Part shown: positions 26,043-34,036 of the stretch, piece after piece
Layout: each line of letters begins with the position of its first letter
How positions within the stretch are numbered: position 1 is the stretch's first letter
Assembly: GCA_028681135.1 (NCBI GenBank)
Contig: JAQUJC010000034.1
Location: forward strand, 1 to 34,036
DNA from: Kiritimatiellia bacterium
GTDB taxonomy: Bacteria > Verrucomicrobiota > Kiritimatiellia > CAIQIC01 > Lenti-01
Length of the DNA stretch: 34,036 bases
Direction: 5' to 3'
Program-made: the position numbers and the translations under genes
The notes under the pieces: model-generated
Told to the model about the DNA's origin: nothing
Seen by the model: the letters and a program-made list of their open reading frames with translations, nothing else
Database searches by the model: none

Positions 26043-27788
26043 ATGACCATGATGATTTCTAAATTTCATAAACTGATCCAATCGCGCCTGCTCTGGGGAG
26101 CGTTTTTGATCGTGATCGTCTTTTCGTTTGTGATTTGGGGCATGGTCTGGCCTTCGGATGTAGACGAAGCTGAGCGCCAGAACGCAGCCGGGCTGCTGGA
26201 TAATCGCCCGGTCTCCCACGGGGAATTTCGCTCCGCCTATCGCAACACCTATCTGGCACGCGCCCTGTCCGTGGGACGCGAGATCGCCTCAACGCCTGAA
26301 AATGAGGCCATCCTGCGTCAGTTGGCCTGGCAGCGCTTGGCCACCTTGCGCCAGGCGGCTCAACTGGGCATCGCCGCCTCCGAAGACGACCTGGTGAGTG
26401 CCATTCGCTCCAACTTTGTGGATGAAGAGGGCCGGTACCAGCGCGCACGCTATGAGGCCTTTCTGCAATCCTTTGTCCGGCCCATGGGCTTCACCCCCGC
26501 CCAGTTTGAACACCATCTGCGCGAAGAAATCGCCATCCAGAAACTCGGCAGCTTGATCGGTCGCCAGGCGTATGTCACGCCTCTGGAAATTCGGCGGACC
26601 TACGAAACGCTTCTGGATTCGTTCGTGGTCGATTATGTCAAAGTGGCTACTGCTGACATCGAAAAGACCGTCACGGTAACCGAGGAAGAGGCCCAGGCCC
26701 TCTACGACGAAAACCCGGAAGCCTTTACCTTGCCCGAACAGCGCGAAATCATGGTGGCGACCTTCCCCATCGCGGAGTTTCTCGATCCTGATGCCGAGAT
26801 CGCCGAAGACGATATCCTGGACTACTACGAGCTGAACATTGACGACTACACCACAACTGAAGAGGACGAGGATGGCGAACCGCGCACCGTAGTGATGGAC
26901 CTCGACGACGCCCGGGAGAGCATCCTGACCGCCCTGCGCCGCAAGGCGGCCATCGATCGGGCCGATGCCGTAGGCACCGAACTGGCGTTCCGCAGCATGC
27001 CCGACCGCGATGGGCGCATCCCTGATTTTACCGAAGAAGCCGAAAAGGGTGGCCGACCAGCTCGTTCCTTGCCCCCTTTCTCACGCCGTGATACACCGCT
27101 GGAGGATGTGGATGCCGCGTTTGTGGCCGCCGCCTTTGAACTGGAAGAAAACGCCTTCAATCGTGTCAGCGTGCCCGTGGTCGGCCAGGATAATGTCTAT
27201 GTCCTCTATTTGACCGCAATTCATGCTCCGCGCGTACCCGCGTTCCATGACATTCAAGACCGGGTCACCGAGGTCGCCCAACGCCGGGCCGTCTTTGATG
27301 CCCTGGGCGCCCAGGCCCAGAAAATCCAGCAGGATGCCGTAGATATCCTGCGTGAGAACAAATCATTTGCCACCGTGGCTGAAAAATATGATCTGGAAGT
27401 CATCCGCCCTGATGCGTTTACAGGCCTGTCGGGGTCTTCCGCGGAAGATGAAGCCGTTCAAGCCCTGGTCCAAGCTGTCGTAGCCTATAACCAGGGCGAA
27501 GTCACCGAGCCGCTCGCGGTCTCCGACGGACTGCTTGTGGCCTATATCGTGACGCGCACCCCTGCCGACCCCGCCAATTTCGGTGCCTACCGCGACGAAA
27601 TTGCTTCGGCCATCCGCAATCGCCGGGCCCAGGGGTTGTTTGTGGATTGGCAAGAGGCGCTGTTGACGCCCGAACGCTTCATCGACTACCAGCGCCTCGC
27701 CCCTGCCGATGATGACGCCGAAGATGGGGAAGACATCGAAGGCGAAGACTCACGACAAGAAGACATCCGCGTTGACGCCGCCATTTAA
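26043..27788 (+). CDS. PpiD/SurA-like membrane-anchored periplasmic chaperone
   Basis: 581 residues. A short cytoplasmic N-terminus and one transmembrane segment (about 17-35, LWGAFLIVIVFSFVIWGMVW) are followed by a SurA_N-type helical chaperone region with VSHGEFRSAYR and YEAFLQSFVRPMGFTPAQFEHHLREE. A diverged parvulin-like part comes next (about 340-410: DVDAAFVAAAFELEENAFNRVSVP, then YVLYLTAI), then a second helical part and a strongly acidic tail. The layout matches PpiD: inner-membrane anchored, helping outer-membrane and periplasmic proteins to fold. Key parvulin residues are hard to place, so isomerase activity is doubtful. AAGAGAG precedes the ATG. The aldolase gene follows after 31 bp. 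Confidence 0.85.
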   Translation: MTMMISKFHKLIQSRLLWGAFLIVIVFSFVIWGMVWPSDVDEAERQNAAGLLDNRPVSHGEFRSAYRNTYLARALSVGREIASTPENEAILRQLAWQRLATLRQAAQLGIAASEDDLVSAIRSNFVDEEGRYQRARYEAFLQSFVRPMGFTPAQFEHHLREEIAIQKLGSLIGRQAYVTPLEIRRTYETLLDSFVVDYVKVATADIEKTVTVTEEEAQALYDENPEAFTLPEQREIMVATFPIAEFLDPDAEIAEDDILDYYELNIDDYTTTEEDEDGEPRTVVMDLDDARESILTALRRKAAIDRADAVGTELAFRSMPDRDGRIPDFTEEAEKGGRPARSLPPFSRRDTPLEDVDAAFVAAAFELEENAFNRVSVPVVGQDNVYVLYLTAIHAPRVPAFHDIQDRVTEVAQRRAVFDALGAQAQKIQQDAVDILRENKSFATVAEKYDLEVIRPDAFTGLSGSSAEDEAVQALVQAVVAYNQGEVTEPLAVSDGLLVAYIVTRTPADPANFGAYRDEIASAIRNRRAQGLFVDWQEALLTPERFIDYQRLAPADDDAEDGEDIEGEDSRQEDIRVDAAI

Positions 27789-27819
27789 GAACCATGTAAA
27801 ATAGGATAAGGAGCCCATC

Positions 27820-28770
27820 ATGATCGTAACCACCAAAGAACTCTTCGCCCACGCCTATGGTAAATATGCCATTGGTGCTTACAACATCAACAACCTCGAA
27901 CAGACCATGGGTCTCTTCCAAGGCAACGTCGACAGCAAGGCACCGTTCATTGTGCAACTGTCGCGGGGTGCCCGCGCCTACACCCATAAGCGCATGCTCG
28001 AAGCCATGATGCAAACCGCCAACGAAATCTTTCCCGAGGCCGTCTTCGCCATCCATCTCGACCACGGTGACGAGGCCACCTGCATGGACTGCATCAACTC
28101 CGGCTATTCGTCCGTGATGATCGACCACTCCCACGCGCCCTTCGAGGAGAACGTCGAAGTGACCAAGCGCGTTGTGGATGCCGCCCACGCCAAGGGCGTC
28201 GTGGTCGAAGCCGAATTAGGCCAGCTCAAGGGCATCGAGGAAGACATCGTCGCCGCTGAGCATGTCTATACCAAGCCTGAAGAAGCCGAAACCTTTGTCA
28301 AGGCCACTGGCTGCGACAGCCTTGCTGCCGCCATCGGCACCTCCCATGGCGCCTTCAAATTTAAGGGTGATCAGAAACTGCGTTTCGACATCCTCGAAGA
28401 GATCCAGAAGCGGATGCCCGGCTTCCCGTTGGTGATGCACGGCTCATCCTCTGTCCCGCAGGACGAAGTCGCCCGCATCAATGCCGCCGGTGGCAACATC
28501 CAAGGCGCCTCCGGCGTCGATGCCTCCCAATTCCTTGGCGCCGCCAAGCTCGGCGTCACCAAAATCAATATTGACACCGATGGCCGCCTGGTCTGGTGCC
28601 GTGTCCACCGCGAATTCTTCCGCGATCACCCCGAAGAATTCGACCTGCGCGGTCCCGGCAAAGTATTCATGCCCGAATATGCCAAGTTCATCGCCGCCAA
28701 AAACGTCCTGCTCGGCAGCGCGGGTCAGGTGGACGATGCCCGTGCCTTTATCGAAGCCAATAAGAAATAG
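27820..28770 (+). CDS. fba: Class II fructose-bisphosphate aldolase
   Basis: 316 residues. Class II zinc aldolase motifs: HLDHGD (catalytic D81, zinc ligand H82), VVEAELGQLKG, the zinc histidine in GTSHGAFKF, the zinc histidine in VMHGSSSVP, and phosphate-binding KINIDTDGR. It splits fructose-1,6-bisphosphate into DHAP and glyceraldehyde-3-phosphate, or the reverse, in the cytoplasm. Tagatose-bisphosphate specificity cannot be fully excluded. AAGGAG is well placed before the ATG. Codons are strongly biased to C-ending forms, as expected for a highly expressed gene. It is probably co-transcribed with the PpiD-like gene and is followed by a strong terminator. Confidence 0.95.
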   Translation: MIVTTKELFAHAYGKYAIGAYNINNLEQTMGLFQGNVDSKAPFIVQLSRGARAYTHKRMLEAMMQTANEIFPEAVFAIHLDHGDEATCMDCINSGYSSVMIDHSHAPFEENVEVTKRVVDAAHAKGVVVEAELGQLKGIEEDIVAAEHVYTKPEEAETFVKATGCDSLAAAIGTSHGAFKFKGDQKLRFDILEEIQKRMPGFPLVMHGSSSVPQDEVARINAAGGNIQGASGVDASQFLGAAKLGVTKINIDTDGRLVWCRVHREFFRDHPEEFDLRGPGKVFMPEYAKFIAAKNVLLGSAGQVDDARAFIEANKK

Positions 28771-28792
28771 CTTCTCCGTCAGTCGACACCAC

Positions 28793-28822
28793 CGGGCCGG
28801 GAGCCGTCTCCCGGCCCGTTTT
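28793..28822 (+). terminator. Rho-independent terminator after the aldolase gene
   Basis: A perfect 11-bp stem (CGGGCCGGGAG / CTCCCGGCCCG) with a CCGT loop, followed by TTTT. It lies 22 bp after the stop codon. Confidence 0.93.
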
Positions 28823-28886
28823 ATGAACTCCAAACCCCCGCCTGAGTCTATCGGTCTTAGTGAACACCGATAAACGAATCGCATTC

Positions 28887-28955
28887 ATTTATTGCCTTAA
28901 GTGAAGGTTACTTATTGCAATAACTGAGGGTTACTTATTGCAATAAGTGACCGCG
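28887..28955. repeat. Three tandem 23-bp units with TTATTGCAATAA palindromes
   Basis: Units start at 28887, 28910 and 28933, exactly 23 bp apart. The third holds the perfect 16-bp palindrome ACTTATTGCAATAAGT, the second its 12-bp core, and the first a degenerate copy (TTTATTGCCTTAA). The array ends 38 bp before the putative -35 box of the GH57 gene, a position typical for activator sites. The regulator is unknown. Confidence 0.8.
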
Positions 28956-28993
28956 TCAAAACAGGTTGATTTTCCGATTTCTGACATTCATTC

Positions 28994-29022
28994 TTGCAGG
29001 GTAGAGCGCTTTAACTTATGGT
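28994..29022 (+). promoter_or_regulatory. Sigma70-like promoter for the GH57 gene
   Basis: TTGCAG (28994-28999), 17 bp, TATGGT (29017-29022). The -10 is poor, which fits a promoter that needs an activator bound at the upstream array. Confidence 0.38.
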
Positions 29023-29090
29023 GCTAAAAGATTCCCGCTGGCATGGGCCTTCGGATGAGCATCACAGGACATTCCACAACAGGATTGGGC

Positions 29091-32000
29091 ATGACAATGA
29101 ACACACCCCGACGCGTTTTTCTCATCACCCTCAGCAGTCTTTTCGTGGCAGGACTTGCATTCCAGGCGCAGGCCAACGGCAATGTCCACGTCTCCCGTTT
29201 CTGGCATAATCACCAGCCCACCTATTGGCCGGAATGGAACAGTAACGGCAGCGAGAACAGCCGCGTGCAATATGCCTGGGATTCCATTGTGCTCAAACCC
29301 GGTCAGAACTACGGCGGTATCAGCCCCAATTATCATCCTGAAAATGATCTGGGCAACATCTTCGGCCTCGATGACCGTCGCAATGCCTATCAGGCCGGTC
29401 CGCGCAACTCGCTCAACACCTTTTCCGGCGGCGGTTTTGCGCTGAGCTATTCGGGTTCGCTGATCGACAACGTCCGCCAGCTTGGCGGCGGCGGCCATCT
29501 CGGCTATGGCGGCGATTGGAACAGCGGCAACACCGAAGCCCGCGGCTGGGGCCGTCTCGATCTCGTCGGCTTCACCTATCACCACTCCCTCGCCCCGCTC
29601 CTGCCCAAAGAGGTCTTTCGCAAGGAACTCCAAATCTTCAAGCAGGCCTGGTGGAAGGCCTGGGGCGGCGAAAGCGATCTCAGCGACCACTCAAAGGGAT
29701 TTTTCCCGACCGAAATGGCATTTTCTGAATCGCTGATCGACGTGCTGGTCGATGAAGGCTACGAGTGGTCGATTGTCGCCAGCCACCATCTTTCCCGCAC
29801 CTGCCCGACCTATTTTGACCAGTTCGATCTCGACAACAACCAGTACGGTATTTTCTCTGCCCCCCCCAACAAGGCCGACCTGCTCGGGCCGTCGCCCACC
29901 GACGGTTGGTGGTACAGCGAACCCAACCCCGGCAATGCCGCCTGGAACGTCGCGCCTTACGCCTATCAGCTTCACAAGGTCCAGTACGTCAACCCGGACA
30001 CCGGGGCCACCAAGCAGATATACGCCGTCCCCTCCGACGATGTGCTCAGCTACCGTTTCGGCTACGCCAATGAGGGCATCGGTAAAATCAACGACAACAT
30101 CGCGCCCTATGCCACCGATCCCAACCGTCCCGTCATTGTCATGCCGTCCTCCGACGGCGACAACGCCTGGGGCGGCGGCAGCAGCTCCTGGATGGAAGCC
30201 ACGCCACAATTTTTCAACAGTGCGGCCAGTGCCGGCTACAACAAAAACACCCCCCAGGGTTTTGTGGATGCCGCCAAGGCCCACGCCCCCCTCGTCCACA
30301 TCGAAGACGGCGCGTGGATTTTCCCGGAAATGGATTACGGGTCGCCCAACTTCCTCAAGTGGATCGAGCCCCCCCTCGTGAATACGGCCATCGGTGCTAC
30401 CAACCGCTACGCCAGCACCCAGGCCGATCTCGAAACCCCTGGTTTCGCCCTCAAGTTTTTCAGCTACGCCCCCCTCATGGCCGGTGCCAACTGGTGCATC
30501 ACCGCCGAGCAAATTTTCAAGGACGGAGGTGGCGACGTGGCTGCATGGAAAATCCAGGCACCCTACGACTGGGACGGTACCTGGAATGCCCTCAACGATG
30601 TCGAGCTCGCCTGGCACATCTATCTGACCGGCCTCGACTCCGGTTTCAACTACTATGGCGGCCTTGGCAACGACGACGAAAACAAGCCGGCCCTCGCCAC
30701 CAAGCGCGCCATCGACAAGCTGTCATCGTTCATGAGCACGCGGATGAATCTGGACGAGACCCCGCCCACCGTCCTCAAGCCCCAGCGCTTCCCCTACAAC
30801 CCCGGCACCTATAACTTCGGCTGGTATAACTATATTCCCGGCGGCGACACGCGCTACCTCAAAAAGATGCCCTCCGAGTTCTACGTCTGGACCCATGCCT
30901 ACGATGTCAACGGCATCAGCGACATCTCGGTCAAGGTCCGCTTCGACAACGATGGCGTCAATTCGCTTTCCACCACCGACAACGAAACCTATGCAGGTGG
31001 CGGCGACGTTGGAAGCTGGATGTCTGTTCCCATGACCAAGCGCGTGCTGCCCAAGACCCGCAGTGCGCTCAATACCGCTGCCGACAACGGCGAAATCGAC
31101 TATTTTGTCTTTGATCCCGCCTTCTGGCCTGAGCCGGTTATCGCCGACTATTATTTTGTCGAAATAAACGATGGCAATGCCCCCGGTTTCCGCGGCAAAT
31201 TATTGGATTATTACATCGAGGCCACCGACTCACTCGGCAATGTCCACAAGTCCGATATCCAGCACGTCTGGGTCGAGCATGACGGTGGCCAGAGCAGCAT
31301 GTCTCCCACGGCCTCCTTTGACCCGGCCACTCCCTCCGACTGCGCCCCCATCACCGTCAACTTCAATGCCGCCACCTCCCCGCTGGCGACGGCGGCGGTC
31401 GTTACTGTGTCCTATCACTTCTCCACCGCCACCAACGACTGGGTTTCCCTCGCGATGACCCGCACCGGCACGAATACCTTCTCCCACACTTTCAGCACCA
31501 ACGACATCCCCGACAACGCCCCCCATCTCGAAGTGGCCTTCACCGACGGCGTCAACTGGGCGAACAACGGCGGCGCCAACTGGATGACATCCATTCGCGA
31601 CTGCGACGCGCCCGTCAACGGCGTCCTCTTTGATCCCGCCACGCCCAACGGCTGCGACCCCGTCACCATTCGCTACTACCCCGCCGGTCGCCCCCTCGAC
31701 GGCGCCGCCAGCGTCTATATTCACGTTGGCCGCAACGACTGGCAGGATGTCGTCGACCCCGACCCGCTCATGACCCAGATTGGCACGTACTGGGAATACA
31801 CCTACGCCATGCCGTCAAACACCGTGGCCATCGACGTGGTCTTTCATGACGGCGCGGGCGTCTGGGACAATAACGGCGGGGCCGACTGGCATGTGGCCGT
31901 CACCAATTGCGGCACGATGCCAGAGCCGCCCCCTGCTGTTTCCATCAGTCCCACCGATCCCGTGGGCTGCGGCCCCATCACAATCACCTACAATCCCTCT

Positions 32001-33422
32001 GGCCGTATCCTGCTCGGCGTCGATCCGGTCAAAATCCACATCGGCCGCAACGGCTGGCAGGATGTCATTCTGCCCAATCCCTCCATGACCAAGAGCGGTT
32101 CGACCTGGACCTATACCTACACCCCGCCACCCGGCACCACCAACATCAACCTGGCCTTCAATGACGGTGCCAGCACCTGGGACAACAACACGGAGATGAA
32201 CTGGAACTTCGCCGTCGCGGGTTGCGAAGACATTCCCACCGGTCTCGCCATCACCAATCCCGCCAGCCATATCGCGGTTGCCAATTCCATCGCCACCTAT
32301 GATCTCCAAGGCGTCGCCGATGGCATGGCAGGCACCCTGGCCTGGACCAACTCGCTCACCGGGGCGGCCGGCACCCTACCCGCCGCCACCACCTGGTCCA
32401 TTCCCGGCATCGCTCTCGGTGTCGGCGGCAACGAAATTATCGTCAGTGGCAGCAACAGCACTGTTGCGGGCACCACTACCAACGCGGTGGATAACGCTTC
32501 GGACACCGCCTACAGCGACGGATGGAACACAGGCAACAACGGCGGCAGCGGCTTCCTGGGGTGGATGTTCAACCATTCGCAAGGCACCGGGTTTGCCGGT
32601 TGCTTCGTCGACGATCCTGCCGCTGCCGGCATTTCCGGCTTGGGCACCGAAGCGTTCGGCTTCTATGCCAATCCACCGGATTCAGGCGCCAACGCCGAAG
32701 TCATTCGGGATTTTGGTGCCGCAATGGCCGTCGGGTCGACGTTCCGCTTCGATTGGGGCCTGAACTGGGACAGCGACGCCTCCAATTCGTACCGCGGATG
32801 CAGCCTGTTGGCTGACGACACCGAACTGGTGTACATCAACATGGGCAACAGCGAAGTGATTTCGATTAATGGCAACCCCATGTTCACCAACTACGGCGCC
32901 CAGGCTATTGCGCTGCATTTCGAGTATGTGGCCGACGGCAGCGTCCGCGTCCATGCCACGGGCCGCGACGGAACAGAATCCTACGACGAAACCCTCACGG
33001 TGCCCGCCGGCGCTCCCAGCCGCGTAAAATTCTATTTCAACGCCAGCTCCGTCCCGGCCGATCCCGATCAGGACAACCGCCAGATGTATGTCAACAACCT
33101 CATGATCACTGCGCCCTCGGCCGGCGGCGTAGAAACCCATTCCGACTTTGTCGTCATCACCCGTCAGAGCGGTGACACTCCACCGCCCTTCACGATGGAC
33201 ATGAATCCCGACTTCACCGGCAACGGCTTGGGATTCCGTCTCGCCGCCACAGAGGCCGGCGCGCAGTACGCCATTTGGGCCAGCCCCATTCTCTTCCCCA
33301 CCCAGAATTGGCAACTGATCGTTGGGACCGAAACTCAAGCCACCGGCGGCCCCCTCGACCTCTCCATCACCAACGATCTGTTGCCAACCAACTTCTACCG
33401 GGTGGGCTACACTACACCCTAG
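29091..33422 (+). CDS. Secreted GH57-like glycoside hydrolase with three starch-binding (CBM25-like) modules
   Basis: 1443 residues from ATG 29091, chosen over 29043 because AGGA lies 6 bp before it and a signal peptide (RRVFLITLSSLFVAGLAFQAQA) then starts correctly. The GH57 domain (about 31-600) has HNHQP (39-43), FFPTEMAF with candidate nucleophile E208, and SSDGDNAWGG with acid candidates D355/D357. Three CBM25-like repeats of about 98 residues follow (near 740-838, 844-940, 951-1045), each with a WQD- or WVS-type strand and WxNNGGxxW or a similar motif. About 350 residues of beta-rich sequence come next, and the protein ends in NFYRVGYTTP. GH57 enzymes act on alpha-glucans by a retaining mechanism. 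Export and binding modules suggest attack on starch or glycogen outside the cytoplasm. Exact activity is unknown. Confidence 0.9.
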   Translation: MTMNTPRRVFLITLSSLFVAGLAFQAQANGNVHVSRFWHNHQPTYWPEWNSNGSENSRVQYAWDSIVLKPGQNYGGISPNYHPENDLGNIFGLDDRRNAYQAGPRNSLNTFSGGGFALSYSGSLIDNVRQLGGGGHLGYGGDWNSGNTEARGWGRLDLVGFTYHHSLAPLLPKEVFRKELQIFKQAWWKAWGGESDLSDHSKGFFPTEMAFSESLIDVLVDEGYEWSIVASHHLSRTCPTYFDQFDLDNNQYGIFSAPPNKADLLGPSPTDGWWYSEPNPGNAAWNVAPYAYQLHKVQYVNPDTGATKQIYAVPSDDVLSYRFGYANEGIGKINDNIAPYATDPNRPVIVMPSSDGDNAWGGGSSSWMEATPQFFNSAASAGYNKNTPQGFVDAAKAHAPLVHIEDGAWIFPEMDYGSPNFLKWIEPPLVNTAIGATNRYASTQADLETPGFALKFFSYAPLMAGANWCITAEQIFKDGGGDVAAWKIQAPYDWDGTWNALNDVELAWHIYLTGLDSGFNYYGGLGNDDENKPALATKRAIDKLSSFMSTRMNLDETPPTVLKPQRFPYNPGTYNFGWYNYIPGGDTRYLKKMPSEFYVWTHAYDVNGISDISVKVRFDNDGVNSLSTTDNETYAGGGDVGSWMSVPMTKRVLPKTRSALNTAADNGEIDYFVFDPAFWPEPVIADYYFVEINDGNAPGFRGKLLDYYIEATDSLGNVHKSDIQHVWVEHDGGQSSMSPTASFDPATPSDCAPITVNFNAATSPLATAAVVTVSYHFSTATNDWVSLAMTRTGTNTFSHTFSTNDIPDNAPHLEVAFTDGVNWANNGGANWMTSIRDCDAPVNGVLFDPATPNGCDPVTIRYYPAGRPLDGAASVYIHVGRNDWQDVVDPDPLMTQIGTYWEYTYAMPSNTVAIDVVFHDGAGVWDNNGGADWHVAVTNCGTMPEPPPAVSISPTDPVGCGPITITYNPSGRILLGVDPVKIHIGRNGWQDVILPNPSMTKSGSTWTYTYTPPPGTTNINLAFNDGASTWDNNTEMNWNFAVAGCEDIPTGLAITNPASHIAVANSIATYDLQGVADGMAGTLAWTNSLTGAAGTLPAATTWSIPGIALGVGGNEIIVSGSNSTVAGTTTNAVDNASDTAYSDGWNTGNNGGSGFLGWMFNHSQGTGFAGCFVDDPAAAGISGLGTEAFGFYANPPDSGANAEVIRDFGAAMAVGSTFRFDWGLNWDSDASNSYRGCSLLADDTELVYINMGNSEVISINGNPMFTNYGAQAIALHFEYVADGSVRVHATGRDGTESYDETLTVPAGAPSRVKFYFNASSVPADPDQDNRQMYVNNLMITAPSAGGVETHSDFVVITRQSGDTPPPFTMDMNPDFTGNGLGFRLAATEAGAQYAIWASPILFPTQNWQLIVGTETQATGGPLDLSITNDLLPTNFYRVGYTTP

Positions 33423-33444
33423 CCTGCATTATAATACAGGCTAG
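33419..33444. other. 26-bp palindrome overlapping the GH57 stop codon
   Basis: CTAGCCTG and CAGGCTAG flank ATTATAAT with one unpaired base on each side. The stop codon TAG lies in the left arm. No T-run follows, so it is a weak terminator candidate or a binding site. Confidence 0.6.
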
Positions 33445-33509
33445 GCCTCCGCGGGATATTTCCGGTCTTCTGGGGTGCCAAAGGTGGCCCCCCTGTTGCC
33501 CCCTGATAT

Positions 33510-33537
33510 AAAAAGCGCCGCAGAGATTCTGCGGCGC
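33510..33537 (-). terminator. Rho-independent terminator for the DUF2934 gene
   Basis: On the minus strand a perfect 9-bp stem (GCGCCGCAG / CTGCGGCGC) with a 5-nt loop is followed by TTTTT. It lies 28 bp beyond the stop codon at 33565. Confidence 0.9.
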
Positions 33538-33564
33538 CGGTTGATCCCTTGCGGGCGGGAGGGG

Positions 33565-33870
33565 TCAGTTCAACTTGCTGTTGATTTCGGCCTCGGCCAG
33601 CGACCAGAAATATGCGCTGTCACCATGGAATCCGTGGCGTTCAGCAATGTAATAGGCGGCGTCCTGAATCATGCGATAGCGCTCTTCCAGACTCAGGGCG
33701 GCCTTAGCGGCGGGCACCTTTTTACGGGCTGGCGCGGCTTTTTTCGGAGCCGGGGCTTTGGTTGCCGGTTTCTTCGCAGAGGCGACGCGTTTCGGGGCCG
33801 CCTTCTTGGCCGTGGCGGCGGGTTTTGCTGCCGCCTTCTTCTTCGGGGTGGTCTTCTTTGCTGGTTTCAT
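33565..33870 (-). CDS. DUF2934 protein with histone H1-like Lys/Ala/Pro tail
   Basis: 101 residues from ATG 33870 (AAGGAG 5 bp upstream; ATG 33894 lacks a site). Residues 1-60 are almost only Lys, Ala, Pro and Thr (KPAKKTTPKKKAAAKPA, then AAPKRVASAKKPA), like the tails of eukaryotic H1 and bacterial histone-like proteins. Residues 65-101 match DUF2934 (RYRMIQDAAYYIAERHGF, then AEAEINSKL), a short helical domain. The strong charge suggests nucleic-acid binding, perhaps as a nucleoid protein. It is a single-gene unit with its own promoter and terminator. Function is inferred. Confidence 0.87.
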   Translation of the reverse strand: MKPAKKTTPKKKAAAKPAATAKKAAPKRVASAKKPATKAPAPKKAAPARKKVPAAKAALSLEERYRMIQDAAYYIAERHGFHGDSAYFWSLAEAEINSKLN

Positions 33871-33914
33871 GCTTGCTCCTTGCTCCAGGGGCAATCTGGA
33901 GCCGTTTTATTCTC

Positions 33915-33943
33915 ATTGTACTGCCCCCCGACACGGGGTGCAA
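33915..33943 (-). promoter_or_regulatory. Sigma70 promoter for the DUF2934 gene
   Basis: TTGCAC (33943-33938), 17 bp, TACAAT (33920-33915) on the minus strand, close to consensus with ideal spacing. The leader would be about 38 nt and contains a CTCCAG/CTGGAG hairpin (33886-33904) just before the ribosome binding site. Confidence 0.65.
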
Positions 33944-34036
33944 ATTTGGGCGAACTCTATTGCACCCCTCAGAGATTGCAAGCCCTTTTTCACACACCCA
34001 CCTCCAATTAACTTCCTGTCACAACCGCTAGTTACA

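Larger units (their letters stand above)
28823..29090. other. Upstream region of the GH57 gene
   Basis: No gene is supported in this stretch. It holds the 23-bp palindromic array (28887-28955) and a promoter candidate (28994-29022). AT content is clearly higher than in the flanking genes, as expected for a regulatory region. Confidence 0.6.

Noticed and set aside
26017-26046. A nine-codon leader peptide overlapping the PpiD-like start (ATGA-type overlap)
   Set aside because: It has no ribosome binding site, and such short overlaps are common by chance.

Overview
The window reads as chromosome from a GC-rich, Gram-negative, fermentative anaerobe, most likely of the Planctomycetes-Verrucomicrobia-Chlamydiae superphylum and plausibly Kiritimatiellota or a relative. 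The placement is inference. It rests on a giant secreted protein of LamG domains and thrombospondin type 3 (TSP3) repeats, a secreted GH57 enzyme with starch-binding modules ending in a short NFYRV-type tail, an LptF/G permease and a beta-barrel protein (outer membrane), an NAD-linked [FeFe]-hydrogenase with Rex, and a lysine/alanine/proline-rich DUF2934 protein. No rRNA, tRNA, integrase, transposase, prophage or CRISPR array was seen.

Layout. 1-7393 (minus) is the N-terminal 2464 codons of one giant secreted protein that runs off the left edge. It is built from tandem units of 1365 or 1941 bp, themselves partly made of 144-bp (48-residue) subunits. 7551-11332 (minus) holds a DUF362 protein, rsmE, a small outer-membrane barrel protein and a hemolysin III/PAQR membrane protein. 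11438-11541 is a cluster of four palindromes. 11635-16119 (minus) is a four-gene hndABCD-type hydrogenase operon, with divergent rex at 16274-16915. 16943-17740 (minus) is an unusual fusion of a response-regulator receiver and an HPr domain. 18206-22255 carries a PIG-L deacetylase, an EEP phosphoesterase/nuclease, a secreted unknown, a small zinc-ribbon membrane protein and an LptF/G permease. 22298-25507 (minus) is a SWIM-SNF2 helicase. 26043-28770 is a PpiD-like periplasmic chaperone followed by class II fructose-bisphosphate aldolase and a clear terminator. 29091-33422 is the secreted GH57 protein behind a three-copy 23-bp palindromic array. 33565-33870 (minus) is the DUF2934 protein, flanked by a good promoter and terminator.

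How it fits together. The GH57 enzyme with three starch-binding modules suggests use of alpha-glucans outside the cell or in the periplasm. Aldolase feeds glycolysis, and the NAD-linked hydrogenase disposes of reducing power as H2, with Rex sensing NADH/NAD+. The receiver-HPr fusion could join phosphorelay signalling to a sugar-phosphotransferase-type partner, but its partners are not in the window. The main points for a second look are the nested repeats of the giant protein, the receiver-HPr fusion with its altered HPr active site, and several short ordered repeat arrays in front of genes.
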